64,000 bases of DNA from Oenanthe sinensis (GCA_028671895.1 CM053794.1:24476501-24540500), one strand, 5' to 3'. Numbered from the stretch's first letter, positions 1 to 13,106 are shown. Notes: generated by a model from the letters alone, not told the origin. A program made the numbers and translations.

Positions 1-1255
1 TTTAGATTTAATTTAGATTATTTTTGTAACACTTTTATTTTTTGATTCAGAATTAAATTTTCATATAATTTTAAGAATTCAAGTAATAATTAAAAATTAA
101 AATGAATATTTCATTCAAAAAATTGATACCGTTGAAATTCATGAATTACCATTACTCCAGAAGATTATAACAAGTCCAAATATTATAATATATTAACTTA
201 TATCCCGTGCGATGAACGGATCGAGTTTTTTAGTATTTTATTATTTTAATTTTAATATTTTTGTTAATAATAATTTAAATTTTATTTAATATTATTCATA
301 TGTATTTTATATAATTTTCATATACTTTATTTGTATTTCAATTTTAATAAAATAATATTGACATATTTTGGATATATTTTAGTTAAAAGTATTTGTATTT
401 TAATGAGATAGTATTTGTGTATTTTGTTTATGTGCGTGTTCTAGTTAGAATACTATTGTGACATGTATTTTAGTTAAGATATTAATGTTAAAAAAGTTAG
501 GCGCAACAATAACTATACAACCCAAATACCGATTGATTGCCAAATTTTTAATATTTCGGCTTTAATAATATAGTATAAACTAGATTTTAACTCGTGTGTT
601 GCACCGATATTTAATTTTTTTAAATAATTTAATTATATATTTTAAAATTAATAACACTTTATAATATTAATAAATTTAAATATATTAGTTTATTATAATA
701 TTTATTTAAATTTATTTAAATTATATATCCAAATATCTATAGAATTTAATATTAATAAGAAAATTATAAAATATTCAAAATAAATTTATGCGATAATTAA
801 AACATATATTAAAAGACTAATAAAAAATATTAAACATAAGTAAGAAATTCTAAAATATTTAAAACCATCTTTTGATAATCTCAATTTTTTAAATCCAATA
901 TTATATATAAAATTTAGCCTAAATTTGAGATATTTATATTAAAAATTCTATTCATAATATAATTTTTATATGATATAGTTATAATAAATACAATTTACAT
1001 ATAAATTTTAAGTTCATCACCAGTAAAATTCTTTTTTAAATTGTGTTTGAGAACATTTATTTTATTGCAAATGATTGATTTCAAATGATAGAATTTGAGT
1101 ATCATTTCAAATTCTGAAATTTGTATAAAAATTTGAATCTCTTTAAATTTAAATGAATTTCCAAATCCAAATTATTTGATTATCCAAATATGACATTTTA
1201 TCGAATTTTAAATTAAATACATGTTCCCAAACATACCATTAATTCATTTCAAATT
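1..1255. repeat. Left copy of duplicated AT-rich flank
   Basis: This AT-rich stretch has no credible gene. It recurs at 13107-14360 with only two differences that I could count by eye: one substitution near 1023 and one single-base indel near 1131. It probably starts before the window. Two short GC-richer motifs, near 205-220 and near 570-590, resemble the ends of non-autonomous plant repeats, but I cannot name the family. The last five bases, AAATT, are the target site of the LTR that follows. Confidence 0.85.
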
Positions 1256-3061
1256 TGTTAGGCCCCGGAAGTATCGTAGAAGGGGGGTTGAATACGATAC
1301 TCACTAAATTAAAAAATTCTTTCGAATCTTTTGCGGATAAATAATTTAGAGTTCGGTTAGTGGGCTCGTGTTCTTGAGGTGAATAGTGTTTACGGAGCTG
1401 TTTACTAATTTTCTGTGTTTAGGATTAATCATTTCGGTTCTAGAAAATTAGCAGGAAAATAAACAACACAAGATTCGGGGAATATATCATTTGATAAATA
1501 TAAACCCTGAGGTTGCTACACCCGGTCAACAAATCCGGTCCGAAGAACAAGTTCTTCGCTGCTTAACAAAAACATATAACTGTCAATTTCCTATACAAGT
1601 ATTTCTAGATCAGTACAAAGGAAAATAAGACCGTAGAGAGTGATATATAGTGACCCTGAACATTTTCCGTTAAGGTACCGGCCACTAATACATCTCCGGT
1701 GAAGAGATATAAATTTTCTGACTGTTCTCTCCTCTCCGGCTTGCCTTCTCTCTCTCTGGTTATTTTTTGTAGTGTTGTAGAAGACTCCCAAATGAATGGC
1801 TCTGCTTCAATATATGTGTAGACTTTTTCAACCAAGATACGTGGCTCATTCAGGACCAAGTAAACTAGTTGCTGCTTCACTTTTGTTTTTCCTTAAGTAT
1901 CGGAACAATTTACTGAGTAATTGTTTAACCATCGATGAGTCTGTAGAATAAGTATCGGAGGATTAAAACAATTCCTGAAATAAAATCAATTACTTCAAAC
2001 ATGAGTAATCATCGGCAAGTGGGTTGGTGGGTTCTTTGCTTTTGTTTCCTTTTCCGATAGTTAATAACTATCGGCATATAAGACAAAATAAGCCCTTTTC
2101 ATTTCACCAATTCTTTTCCATTTCACCCGATGGTTGTTAACCATCTGTGAATAAGACAAAATAGCTTGTTAACCATCGGTGAATGAGACGAAACAGCTTG
2201 ACCAAGTTGACTTCTGGATACAGCTTCTGTAGTCTTCTTTACTTAGCCAATTTCGAACCTGTTAAGCTCTTAATATAATTTCTTCCACTGCAACCAAGTC
2301 AAATAAATATTTCCTTGTTAATTCGAACTTGATTTATTCTGAGCTTCATCATATACCACTTCACTTGTTACCCATTTCAGTAGATAGTCAATTCTTCTCA
2401 TTCATAGATGCAATTCTCAATCTCTTTTGTGCTGACGTTTGGTGCAACTGGTCTGGTTCACAAACGACTAACACGATCTTGATCTTCACATCTTCTTTAC
2501 AATACAATTGACTTTGTTCCTTGTTGATTAGAAGTGCTTCGATTGTAAGTACATTGGAATCCTCTGGCACTTATGCTGAACCACAAACTTATCTGAAACC
2601 CTGAACATCTTCGAACTTTATCCTTCACTGAAGTCTGAACATATGAATGAACTTTCTCCAGCAATCTATAGTAGACTCCAAGATTCCATCTAATATTTTG
2701 ATTCTTTGTATTTGCCGTATATTCTATCTTATCGATTCCTGTACTTGTGCTCTGCAAATCATTGTTCGACTGATTCGCAGATTTGGATCACTAGAATCTT
2801 TCTGGTACTTTGACAACTGCTTCACTGCTTCCACATCCTTGAATACTTCAACCTTTATTCTTCACTGAGGCATGAACATATTAATGAACTTCTTCCAGTG
2901 AGCTAATGCTTCAAGTCTGTAGATTTCTTCTTTATCCTTTGTCTTTACCAAGTCTTCATGTCTTCCTGATTCCGGTGATAACTTCATATTATTTACACGT
3001 CCTGTTCTTGTGTTGAGTTATAACCCTATGTTACATATAGGTCTATACATACAGCCTTTCA
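1256..3061 (-). mobile_element. Long LTR of degraded copia element C (left copy)
   Basis: This 1,806-bp LTR starts TGTTAGG and ends CTTTCA on the plus strand, so it is TG...CA. A polypurine tract follows immediately (ATCTCCCCCTA on +), which makes it the 3' LTR of a minus-strand element. It is nearly identical to 14361-16166; I counted about four substitutions. Near its left end, AGTATCGTA and TACGATACT flank a G-run loop, the same layout as in the LTRs of element A. It also contains palindromes (2054-2074, 2129-2145) and a 32-bp tandem duplication (2134-2165, 2166-2197). Short ORFs inside it are duplicated with the LTR and look non-genic. Confidence 0.9.
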
Positions 3062-3081
3062 ATCTCCCCCTATTTGTTTGG
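3062..3081 (-). other. Polypurine tract of element C
   Basis: On the minus strand this is an A/G-rich run ending GGGGGAGAT directly against the LTR. It is the same sequence type and spacing as at 16840 (element A) and 30626 (element B). It would prime plus-strand DNA synthesis and fixes the minus orientation of the element. Confidence 0.8.
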
Positions 3082-3412
3082 TAGAGATTAACAAGCAAAT
3101 CCCTAGAGGATAACTCAACTAACTACAAGAAAATATTAATGCTCTAGACTTGTAAATAATACTACTTGGGTTCTGGATCATATAATACATTTCCAGATTT
3201 CTATAAAGTAAAGAGAAATAGAAAATGAGTGTTCCTTTAGCACTGAATGCATCTTCAATAGATATCATCTTCATTCCTCTGTGTTTGAGCTTTTCTCTGC
3301 TTCAAAATCCTTCATAGCTTGACCTACAAAGAACTTATCATAAACTGAGCTTCATAAGAATCAAAATTCCTGGGAACATCTTCAATAAAATATTGAACAT
3401 TGCTCAAATAAT

Positions 3413-4990
3413 GTTCTCCCCCTGAGAATGTGTTTCTCCTTCTTATTCTTCTTCTCCCTTTAGAAAATCAATGGAATAGTCCTCTGTTCTTCCCACTTGG
3501 ATTAGGAATCCTCTTCTGACAACTCCTTTCAAGTATAGAATACAGCTTCTTGATTCTCCCATATTTCTGTTATTTCCCCTCAGGATCAGAAGATAGGATT
3601 TTCTTTTTCTCGTCTCAAATCTCCCCCTATGGATATTAACTTCTCCCAAGGATGCGAACCCCTTTTCCCCTTAAGGATCCAAGAACTTCCCTTAATGATC
3701 CAGGATACGAATCCCTTTAGGATATTAACTTTTCCAAAGTACGAAGATAAGACTTGATTAAATTCTCCTTTTTCTTCCTATAACTTCTCCCCCTTAGTTG
3801 AGGAATCCTCCAATGGCCCATTTTTGAATGGTTTGTCTTCCAAAGAAGGTTCTCGTCTGTCGTTGATCGGGAAAAATATAGTAACTTTTCTTCTAGAAGT
3901 AGCAAGTAGCAAGGGTAAGTGTTTGGCTTAAGGTTTCCTCACTTCTACTACGTTCTGTTGGTGTTTACACTTTAGTATCGAGCATTTAGAAGTGTTTCAC
4001 TCTTTCTCTCCCTATCTCTCACTCAAGTGTATCTCTCCCTCACTTTCAATTAAGTGTTTCTCTCTCTCACTTTCACTCTGCATTCCAAATATAGCCTTCT
4101 GTACCTGCAAGTGAAATCCGTCAATTCATATATTCCCAACACCTGATTCATCAGAATGAACTGAATCACTAACAAGTGGAGAATTGCCTCGTTGAGGTGT
4201 TCTTGATCTATCATGCATAAGCACTGTCTCATCACCAGACTCAATAGCAATTGCTAAATCACTATCTAGTGGAGCCTCACCTCTTTGAGATGGGTTATCC
4301 CAAGATTTTAAAATCTGTTAGGGAATCCTGCCTTGTTCTATCAAGGAGTTGCCTCACACCTTCTCCGTAAACGGGAGGTGGACATTCCTTTTCAGGATCT
4401 GGAAATGTTCCTTCCAGGAGGGTCAACGTAGTAGACAATGTAATGAATGGCAATTTAGAGTCTACGTTTCCCTCGTAACCCAATGACGGGTGTTTTGTTA
4501 ACATGCCTATACCTCTCACTGTGCACTTCTTGCAATGTGTACCTAGAATCTATCTGTTTAGGCTTACCATCAGCGTGAGTGCCGGTGGTGTGCTTGACTC
4601 ATTACAAGATGCTCTGGCTGACGAGCGAATTTCAATGGACTCACCCTGTTGAGAGAATGATTCCAGAGACAGTTTTATTGCCTTTTCAGCTCTGCATCCT
4701 TTTGAGAAGATACAGATGAGCTTACAGATACCTCAGTTATATACTTCTTTACTTCACTGGAGGTAGAGCTGTGGGTGCACTTCCGACGTCATCCTTATTT
4801 GCTGCATCAAGTGCAGTTTCTCCCTTATCAACCTCTAACTAACATAAGTTCCTTATATCTCCAAGGGTTAATATATGGAAGTGGATGAATGAGTGTTTGG
4901 TATTAAGGCATGGGTAAGAGATTGATGGGTTTTCAACCTCTTGGCCAGCTTCTGTAGCCACTGGGGGCTAAACGGTTAAAATCAATTAAA
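3413..4990 (-). pseudogene. Third-ORF relic of element C with CTCCCCCT runs
   Basis: This sits where elements A and B carry their large ORF downstream of pol. Only short minus-strand fragments remain, for example 74 codons at 4295-4519, and I cannot align them confidently to the A/B protein by eye. The 3.4-3.8 kb part is dotted with extra polypurine-like CTCCCCCT runs (near 3415, 3622 and 3787). The assignment rests mainly on position. Confidence 0.4.
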
Positions 4991-7330
4991 AAAGATAAAG
5001 AAATAATCACTTTAACATTCCAAAACATATTTTTTTATCTCAAGGAGAAGGAAAAATATAAGAAGGAATGGTAATGGATTGCATTAAAGCACTTTTCATA
5101 AAAGAGTTTTGTCGGTTCTAAATATTTATCATTTAAGAACATGATACCAATAGAAATTTTCTTTAAGATACTTATCCCATAATAAAATGCGGGAAAGTGT
5201 ATTAGAGAAAAATTCTATCCCGTATGAATTTCTTATAAGGCAAATTTCCCATAATAAAACGCAAGAATTTACACCAAATAAGAAACTCAACTCTCTTACG
5301 AAATTTTATCTTAATGAAATGACTCTTTTCCTTTAAAACCTAAGTACTGTAAGTTTTGAAAATAGTTTTGCAAAACATCCTTATTAGATGGAGGACATGA
5401 TTTTCCGACTCATAATGCAATTATGATTTACATCATTTTCGTCCACTTGATAGTATCCCCGACTTAAAATAAAAACATGACAATTGGGGTGAATGAATGC
5501 TTAACTATACAGCACTAGGCCTTCAAAGCAACAACCACTGTTTTGGTACTCTGGATCAATGTGAAACATACATTGAAACAAGTATTTAAAAACAAATAAA
5601 TTTTACAAGTGATTGATACCTTGAAGTTAAAATAATTTTTCCAAATAAAATAGCAGTCACAAAGTTTCTGCCACTTTAAAAAGAAAAATTAAGAGAGAAA
5701 ACGGTTTTGAAAATATAGCATTTAAAACCAGCTTTGGAGAGAGGATAAAATATTTTGAGATTTAAAGAAAGATTATCCTCAAGAAAAGTTTGATTCACAC
5801 CCTAGGATTGGAAAAATAAAGTAGGGCTGTAAATCAAATGATTTTCAAAAAAGAAGTTTTGAAAAAGAATTTTGAAGTTTTCTTATCTAAAACCGATAGA
5901 AAGTGAATGTATCTTTGAATAAGTCATTTTGAAAAAGAAATAGACAAAAATTTCTTTTAAATACATTCAGGAATCAGTTAAAGAAAGAAAACTAAATATA
6001 CTAATACTAACGGCTTTTTCAAAAACCAATTTTTACTTAGAATAAAACTAAGCAAATCCATTAGTATCAATATATCATAATTATTTTATAATAAAATATT
6101 ATTCAATTATTACAGAGTAATAAAAGATAATAATTATACTACAAATAATTATGCTTCTTATTTATTTTAATATACTTAAATCATGGAACCAATATATCAC
6201 TGAATTGTTTTATATCATCATGATTTAAACAAATCAAAATAAATTAAATATTTATGCTGCACTAAGCAATTGTCAATCACATGCATATATATATTAACTA
6301 AACATGGCAATCATTCAGTAGAACAATAAGCATTAAGACATATTTTTATTATTAGTGATTTCAGATAAGCAACTTGTGTTACCACTAATATTAAAAATAT
6401 CACAATTAATTGCACGCTGATACCAATTATTCGATATTTATCAATAATTTCAAGATGCAAGAAATTGTGCTTCTTATATTTTATCAAATCAAAATTATGA
6501 AACTGATAATCATTGAATTGCTTCAATCCATAATTTTAATATGATAAAATAATTTCGCTAAATACTAAAATATTCATAAGATTGAATATTAGCATCTAAC
6601 TTCCTACACTATATCTAATAATTGTCACTCTAGCATATTACAATTATACTCATAACAATTATTATTGATATATGTAAGCTCGAGAATTAGTTGAATAGAA
6701 ATTCACAAGTCCTTTAAATATAGACATTTAATACTTGTGATCCTAATTACAACTCCTCGCAAACAAAATCAATTTTAGAAATATTTTCTAAGTATATAAA
6801 ACATTGAGAATTTTATACACATGACTTAGAAAATACTTCATCCTCCAATATTAGTGAATTTTGAAATATGCATTAATTATTTAGAACAGAAATTCTAAAT
6901 ACCGTCACTAATATCAAAAGTATCACAATTATTTGTAATAAAATATTTAAGAATATCAGAGTAAACTATCAGAGCAATTAAGCAAGATATCAATGACTAA
7001 TACTCATCAAATATTTAACATACAAATAATTATGCTTCTAACTTATGCTAAATAATTTAACTACCACTTATATATATTGCATTGCAAGCATGATAATTAA
7101 ACTAGTAGCAATAAGCATGAGGTACTGGATTTAAAATAAATTAACAAGTCCTTTAAATATGGAAATTTAATACTTGTGAACTCATTTAAGAATTCCTTGC
7201 AGATGGGATTTGCAACAAATATGCACATAAATAATATCCCAAGTTTACTAACCAACTTAGATAAAATACATTCATCAAGTTGTTTAACAAATATCTGCAA
7301 TTTATTTTACTAAGGACAATCTCGAAAGAA
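4991..7330. repeat. AT-rich spacer with degenerate direct repeats
   Basis: No gene is visible. Between about 6050 and 7320 several phrases recur in degraded form. For example, ACAAGTCCTTTAAATAT is followed by a TTTAATACTTGTGA phrase near 6708 and again near 7145, about 440 bp apart. Phrases around TATCACAATTA recur near 6395 and 6920. It lies between the pol relic and the third-ORF relic, so it may be the element's spacer or a later insertion. Confidence 0.5.
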
Positions 7331-7389
7331 ATGATACCTGGTGTCCATGAGCTTGTTCCATAAGTGGTGTGGAGAGATCAACAGAGTTG

Positions 7390-9990
7390 TTGGAGTTGAA
7401 GTGGTTTCATTGTCTAGTAGATCTGAGCATCACATTTACTAGCTGTTTTAAGTTTAGCCTTTGCTGCAACTATGTGTGTTGAATGCTTTCTCTCATTTCA
7501 ACAAGAATCCAACTTCTTCCACGAAATTGACAGCTTCTAGGAATGACTTCCATGTCTTTCTTACAACCTGTATATCTATATCTATATAGCCAATTAGGTT
7601 AAACCTAGTATCTTTAGGGTACCAGATTCCAAGAATTGGTAATCCCTTAAGATATCTAACAATTCATAACTTAGCTATAAGATAAGATTATCTAGTATCC
7701 ACTTGGAAACTTGCACATAGGCATATCGAGATTAAAATATATGGTCTTTATGCACTTGAATAAGTAATGAGCTGATCATACCTCTATAGCTTGTCACTTC
7801 AGTTCATATACCTGATTTGCCCTGATCAAGCTTAGTGGTCTGTTGGAAAGAAGTCTTGGCAGGTCTAGAATCTTCCAAATTGCGCATCTTCAAAAGAACC
7901 TTGACTTACTTTAATTGCCATCATTCTTTTGAATTAATTGTAATCCATAAAGAATTGCAACTCTTCCAACATGCTCATGTTGTACCTACTCTGCATTTAC
8001 TTAGCAAATACCTCTTGCCAAGTTTTCATTAGTAGACCCACATATAATATAATCATGGTATTCTTGCACATATATTACATTGTGTGTGCCCTGTATTCTA
8101 GAGAGATATATGTGTATAACTACTCTAATATAAAATCATTTTCAAGTAATTAGTAGTTAGAGTGTCATACCATGTCCTTGACAATTTGCTTGAATCCCTA
8201 ACTCTGTTAGGTCCTCATCTTGTTAGGCCCAATTGTTAGGTCCTAAGAGGATCAAGTCTCGTCTCTGTTGCTTGCTGTTAGATCTTGAAATTCCCGAAGA
8301 TTCTGTTTCCATCATCGTCGATACCTTCTGCTTGATATTAACCTGTAGCAACCAGTTTGGCTTTGTCCCTCATAACAATGCCAATTATTATCCAGTTTCT
8401 GTGAACCCTTACTGTACCAGTTTCAGCTTCGACTTTTGGTCTGGGTTCCAGCTTCAGTAGATTCTGCCTTCGAATTGATTGAGATCACCTTGCATTTGCA
8501 ATCACCCAATCTGGATCAATTAGTGCATCTTCACTATTCTTTGGGATAACAAATGTTGATTGTTGGATCCCGAAAAATATATGTTCATTTTGTTTAGCAC
8601 TTCTAGCCTTTACTCAAAATCTGGTTTACTAAGAACTAGACTCCAGGAATGACTTTGACTTCAAACCCTTTGTCTTGACAGATATGTTCTTGATGTATTC
8701 CTTTGATCTTCATTGTGTTGAGTACGACTAGTAGATCCTTCTATTGTTTTGCTCCCCCTAAGTTGCTGTTAGGATGTGTTGAAGATCCTTCACCTTTTAC
8801 AGTGGATTCTGTTAAAGTTCACGAGTTGTGTAGTTTCACTACCATTTCCACTAATAGGTTCTGAATCATCATCATTATCATTGTTTCCTTCTGCAACCTT
8901 AATTTCATCATCAGTATCTGAATTTGACTCTGACAGAATGTCAAACTTCAAAGATTCAGAATAGTCTTTCATTTGAATGCTCAGGAGCTTGGTGTAGTTG
9001 AACGATACATTCAGACTTTCAATCACCTTCTAGTTTTTAATCACAAATGCCTTGATAGCTTTCGACTAAGTCTTTTCACGATCTTTGTTGAATACAATAG
9101 CATGTTGTGTTAATTGCTTCAGCTTCAAAGTACCTTTTTCAGTGCAGAATTCATTTAGAACTTCATTCGCGAAATTCAGTTCCATTATCTGACTTCAAAG
9201 TTCTCACAGCTTACTTTGCTTCCAACTTGATCTTCCTGATGTGATCAATTACCATCTGTGATATTTTGTCTGTTGAATGCACGAACATCACCAACTTGTA
9301 ATTAGGGTTGTCAAGCACTACTAAGCATATTTCTTCCATGACATAATTTGCTCCAGTGTGATGTTTTCATTGACTTCCCTATGTGACATACTTCAAAATG
9401 TCCTTCTGGATTGAATTCCATATGAAGCAGTCCTCTCACCAATTTCATCTTTATCGGAGAATCCATTGTCTTGTTCACCAAGTGTGAGAGCTTCTTATGC
9501 CATAGCTAACTCTTTGCTGATGAAGCTTTACTGAAAAGTTTACTTCACCTTTGCATATTGAATTCCATGTCAGCTACGAACAAACTTCATCACTCTCAAT
9601 TGAGTGAGCTTCCAACCTTCTTGTTTGAGATCAAACACTTTTCCTTTTCTGCTTTTCTAGAAAACCCTTGACAAAGAATTCCCTAGTGCCCTGTAGATAG
9701 TGCCTAAGTCCTTCCACAAGAAAGATGCTTCCACTGATGACAGTTCTTAAATCATGATAGCCATATCCCTTGTACATCCTTTGCTGTCATCTCCAAAGGT
9801 TATCATCGGGGAGGCCTTCTCAACCAACAGTGATAGAAGAGCTTTAATGTTAGTCATATGCCTCGAACAATAACTGTCAAGAAATCACATAACTTTTGCT
9901 TCTTTTTACATACTCTGCAATCACAAATGATTAAGCTTCTTGGTACTCAATTTTAATTGAGTCCAGATGGGTTAGAGATATTATCAGAGA
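7390..9990 (-). pseudogene. Copia pol relic (RNase H, RT, integrase, protease)
   Basis: Reading the minus strand from 9990 downward, degraded pol domains appear in the normal copia order. A protease-like motif, LDSYCSRHMTN (normally LDSGCSRHMTG), lies near 9890 and is followed by a GAG-pre-integrase-like stretch. Integrase remnants near 9130-9200 include ELNFANEVLNEFC, matching NGTEF...EEFC in A and B. A post-integrase linker occupies 8790-9026 (ESLNVSF). An RT remnant near 7990-8080 keeps CGSTNEN where A and B have FGSTNEK after YVDD. An RNase H remnant near 7600-7680 keeps a YLKG...LGIWYP-like string. Many stops and frameshifts make it non-functional. Confidence 0.75.
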
Positions 9991-10667
9991 TAACAACAGC
10001 TTCAATATGCATAAAAGCACATGGATAGAAGAACTAACAAAATAATTACTAATTCTGTCTAATCCATTTCTGTTGTTGTCTAACATTTTTAACTACCTCT
10101 AATTACCTAAGTCAGTTTTAGATTAAGGTTCGAATCTACAATTTTTACTGACAACTTAGATAATTCTACCATCTTATCCCGAACAAGCAATACATGATCT
10201 AATATGACATTTAAGTGCAACTATGTGTGTGCAAGCAAATAATGTGAAAATAAGCACATAAACAATTTAAGAATATGCAGAATATTTGAATAAAACATTA
10301 TAAGCAATATCAAATTCCACATATACTTATCAAGTCATTTATCACAATAAGAACAAATATAAAATATTTGATCTATGACCTGTTTGTCTACTTAGCAATT
10401 TTCACAACATTAGCAGAGGTATTAAATCACTGAAGATTTAACTCAAGTTCCAGCAAATGTTTAGGGATACACCTAACCGTCTAGAACACCCTATCTAATT
10501 CTAGATATTCATTTTACTGGATAGAAAATCAAGTATGAAATGTACTCACTAAACTCATAAATCCTAGCATGCAATCTTATTCTTAGCAATCAATTAAGCA
10601 TTTAAGTTCTAAGATGCTAACATGCTGACACGAGTCTAATACATTTCAAAACATAATAATCATACAG

Positions 10668-10967
10668 TTATGAATTAGATAAAGATATACTAGTTAGTAA
10701 GTGTACCTGTGAAGTGCTTAGTGATTCATCTCTAGTGTTGGTCATTGATGCCAGATATTCATTTGGTTCATCACTGTCACTGATAGAATCATCCTTGCAT
10801 TTAACTTCATCAACAAATGATTTCCCTTGCTGCATCCTCACTAATGCATGAGATTCCTGCTTCAACCCAACATAGTGTCTGGCATCTTTTGCTTGTACAG
10901 GCTTCTTCAAACTGTGTAGCAAACCCCTGATCTTGTCTTTCAAATATAAACCATCCCTGTCTTGCAA
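10668..10967 (-). pseudogene. Unrecognised ORF in gag position of element C
   Basis: This is a 99-codon minus-strand ORF, lysine- and serine-rich with an acidic SDSDEPNE segment. It lies upstream of the protease relic, where gag would be. I recognise no zinc knuckle or other domain in it. The stretches 9991-10667 and 10968-11747 show no further identifiable coding sequence. Confidence 0.3.
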
Positions 10968-11747
10968 CCACCTCTTGAACTGATCTTGAAAATCTCCTTT
11001 ACGGTATCTATAGGTAATGACCTTAGATTAAGAATTTGGATTCCGTCTGAATCTGATGTCACTGAACTTCCTGTTGCCCTGCAGGCTTGACTTACAGTCC
11101 AGTTCTCAAGTTATTCCAAAGTGTCAAATTCACTTATAACACCTTCACCACTACCTCGAGCTACAACATCTTCAATTCAGCTTCTTGGGTCATTTCGTTT
11201 CTATTCAGAGGTTCTCAACCTTGACTTCAATCAACTTTGGTTCCTGGGTCACAAATACAGTGGATATGCTAACAACCTGCTTTACCAAATATTATCTTCT
11301 TTAGCTCTTGTTCTAGTTCATAGGCTTTCAGCACATACAGGTCTTCTACAGACAATGTGGTTGTATCCTAAAATCCCTGTTGGCTATATCCCTAAGTTCC
11401 AGATGATTTGCAGTGTTAGCACGAACGTCCTGTAATCTCCCTGTAGAATAATCTTTAAGGCTTGTACTGAGATTCCAGGTTGTCCAGTCTGTTCTCCTTC
11501 ACTACTTCAAACCCCTTAGATTTTTCATCCAAAAATACAACTCAAATTAACCAAAAACTGTAACCAAATTAATCTATTCTTTTGCAGCTTCCAAAATATT
11601 AGTGGGATCCTATGGAGTAAACCTCTGAGGAAATTAATACCACAACTTCTTCAGCCTGTTCCAGAATAAGCTTCTTTGCATAATCTTCAGTCAATTTTAG
11701 TTGTCTTCAATGCCCAGAAAAATCTTTAACTACAAACCCCTTAAGCA

Positions 11748-12275
11748 CCCTTAATTTAATATTTAAGAAAAATTTAAATATCCAAAATTTTTAATTTTCT
11801 TTGAAAATAGATTAATCAAAAATAAATATTTACAAAAAAATTAATTTTCAAGAATTTTAATTTTTTTAAAAATTAACTAAATTGTAAATTGTTATTTAAG
11901 AAAAATTTAATTTTAAGAATTTTAAATTTTCTGAAACATTTAAATAAATCAAAAATAAAAATTCAAATGTGTTGTAACAATCGGGGACGTGGCCAACTGC
12001 ATAACAATCGATGACCAAGTCTACTCAATCAACCCAACTTGACTAGCATGCATTCGACACCCTTAATTTAATATTTAAGAAAAAATTAAATTTCCAAAAA
12101 TTTTAATTTTCTTAAAAAATAAATTAATCAAAAATAAATATTTACAGAAAAATTTAATTTTCAAGAATTTTAAATTTTCTTAAAAATTAAATAAATCGTA
12201 AATTAATATTTAAAAAAAATTTAAATTTAAGAATTTTAAAATTTTTAAAACATAATAAATCAAAAATAAAAAATA
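11748..12275. repeat. Two-copy AT-rich direct repeat, about 311-bp period
   Basis: A roughly 215-bp AT-rich block beginning ACCCTTAATTTAATATTTAA occurs at about 11748 and again at about 12059. The order of sub-motifs (AATCAAAAATAAATATTTAC, TTTCAAGAATTTTAA) is preserved. A less AT-rich linker near 11970-12055 separates the copies. No coding potential is seen. Confidence 0.7.
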
Positions 12276-12766
12276 TCAGAATGCGGTTCCGATAGTTGGA
12301 AGACGAAAGGATTTTTTGATCAGACATATGGAATTAGCTAAGCATTTTATTCGAACAAATATAGACCCATTATTATTTTGTGTCTATTACCTGTTCTTAC
12401 TCTTGAGTTAAGACCAATCATTCAGATAGAGGGAGATAAACTAATGAGCTCAGATATTAATGAACTCTATAAAGTTATCTATCGGAACAATACTCTTACC
12501 GACCTATTAACAACAAATAAATCTACGCCAGGAGAATTAGTAATGTGTCAGGAGAAATTGGTATAAGAAGACGACCATAAAAAAGTTTACAAGTTCTTTT
12601 TAGATGTAATTAAAGGCAACGAGGGAAAATTTAATATAAATATAAAGACATTAATATAAATAAATGAGTCAAATTTAATATTTGTAAAAATGCCATGCAA
12701 AATTTACTTTATAAATTGATATAAGCATAAGAAAAGCTTTAAGATCCTTTTCCTTTAAAATGTATT

Positions 12767-13062
12767 AGGTTAAGGAGCGAAAAAACCTTATGGTTTAGGC
12801 TCCTGGCGTAGGAGCCGATAAATCCCTGTAGTTTAATAAGGCTCAAATAAGCTCTTCAAATTAAAACTAATGACTCAAATGACTCAAATAAGCTCAATTC
12901 TAACACGTTAGTTAGTTTCTAACCATAGTTTAAAAAAGCTAACTAAAGAGGCTATATTGAATCATTAATTTTAATTTGAAGGGTTTATTTGAAATTTATT
13001 AAACCATAAAGGTTTATTCGCTTCTACCGTTAAACCAGAAATGGTTTTTTTCTCCTTAACCC
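12767..13062. mobile_element. MULE-type MITE with 9-bp target duplication
   Basis: The ends are inverted: GGTTAAGGAG on the left mirrors CTCCTTAACC on the right, and similarity continues inward (AAAAAACC...GGTTT). The 296-bp unit is flanked by a perfect 9-bp direct repeat, AAATGTATT, at 12758-12766 and 13063-13071. A 9-bp duplication is typical of Mutator-like elements. It has no coding capacity. Confidence 0.75.
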
Positions 13063-13106
13063 AAATGTATTTAGTATAGTCATCTTGTTCGACAACAGAA
13101 GGTCAT

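Larger units (their letters stand above)
3062..12300 (-). mobile_element. Degraded interior of copia element C
   Basis: This is the interior of an old minus-strand Ty1/copia element. Its order is colinear with elements A and B: polypurine tract, third-ORF relic, spacer, then RNase H, RT, integrase, protease and a gag-position region. No ORF exceeds about 100 codons, and every domain is broken by many stops. I could not find a primer binding site or a second LTR on its right side before the repeated flank begins at 13107. The right edge given here is therefore a guess. Confidence 0.75.

Noticed and set aside
1591..2868. Short ORFs inside the left LTR, repeated at 14696-15973
   Set aside because: They overlap on both strands, are duplicated exactly with the LTR and carry no domain. 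They are incidental to LTR sequence.
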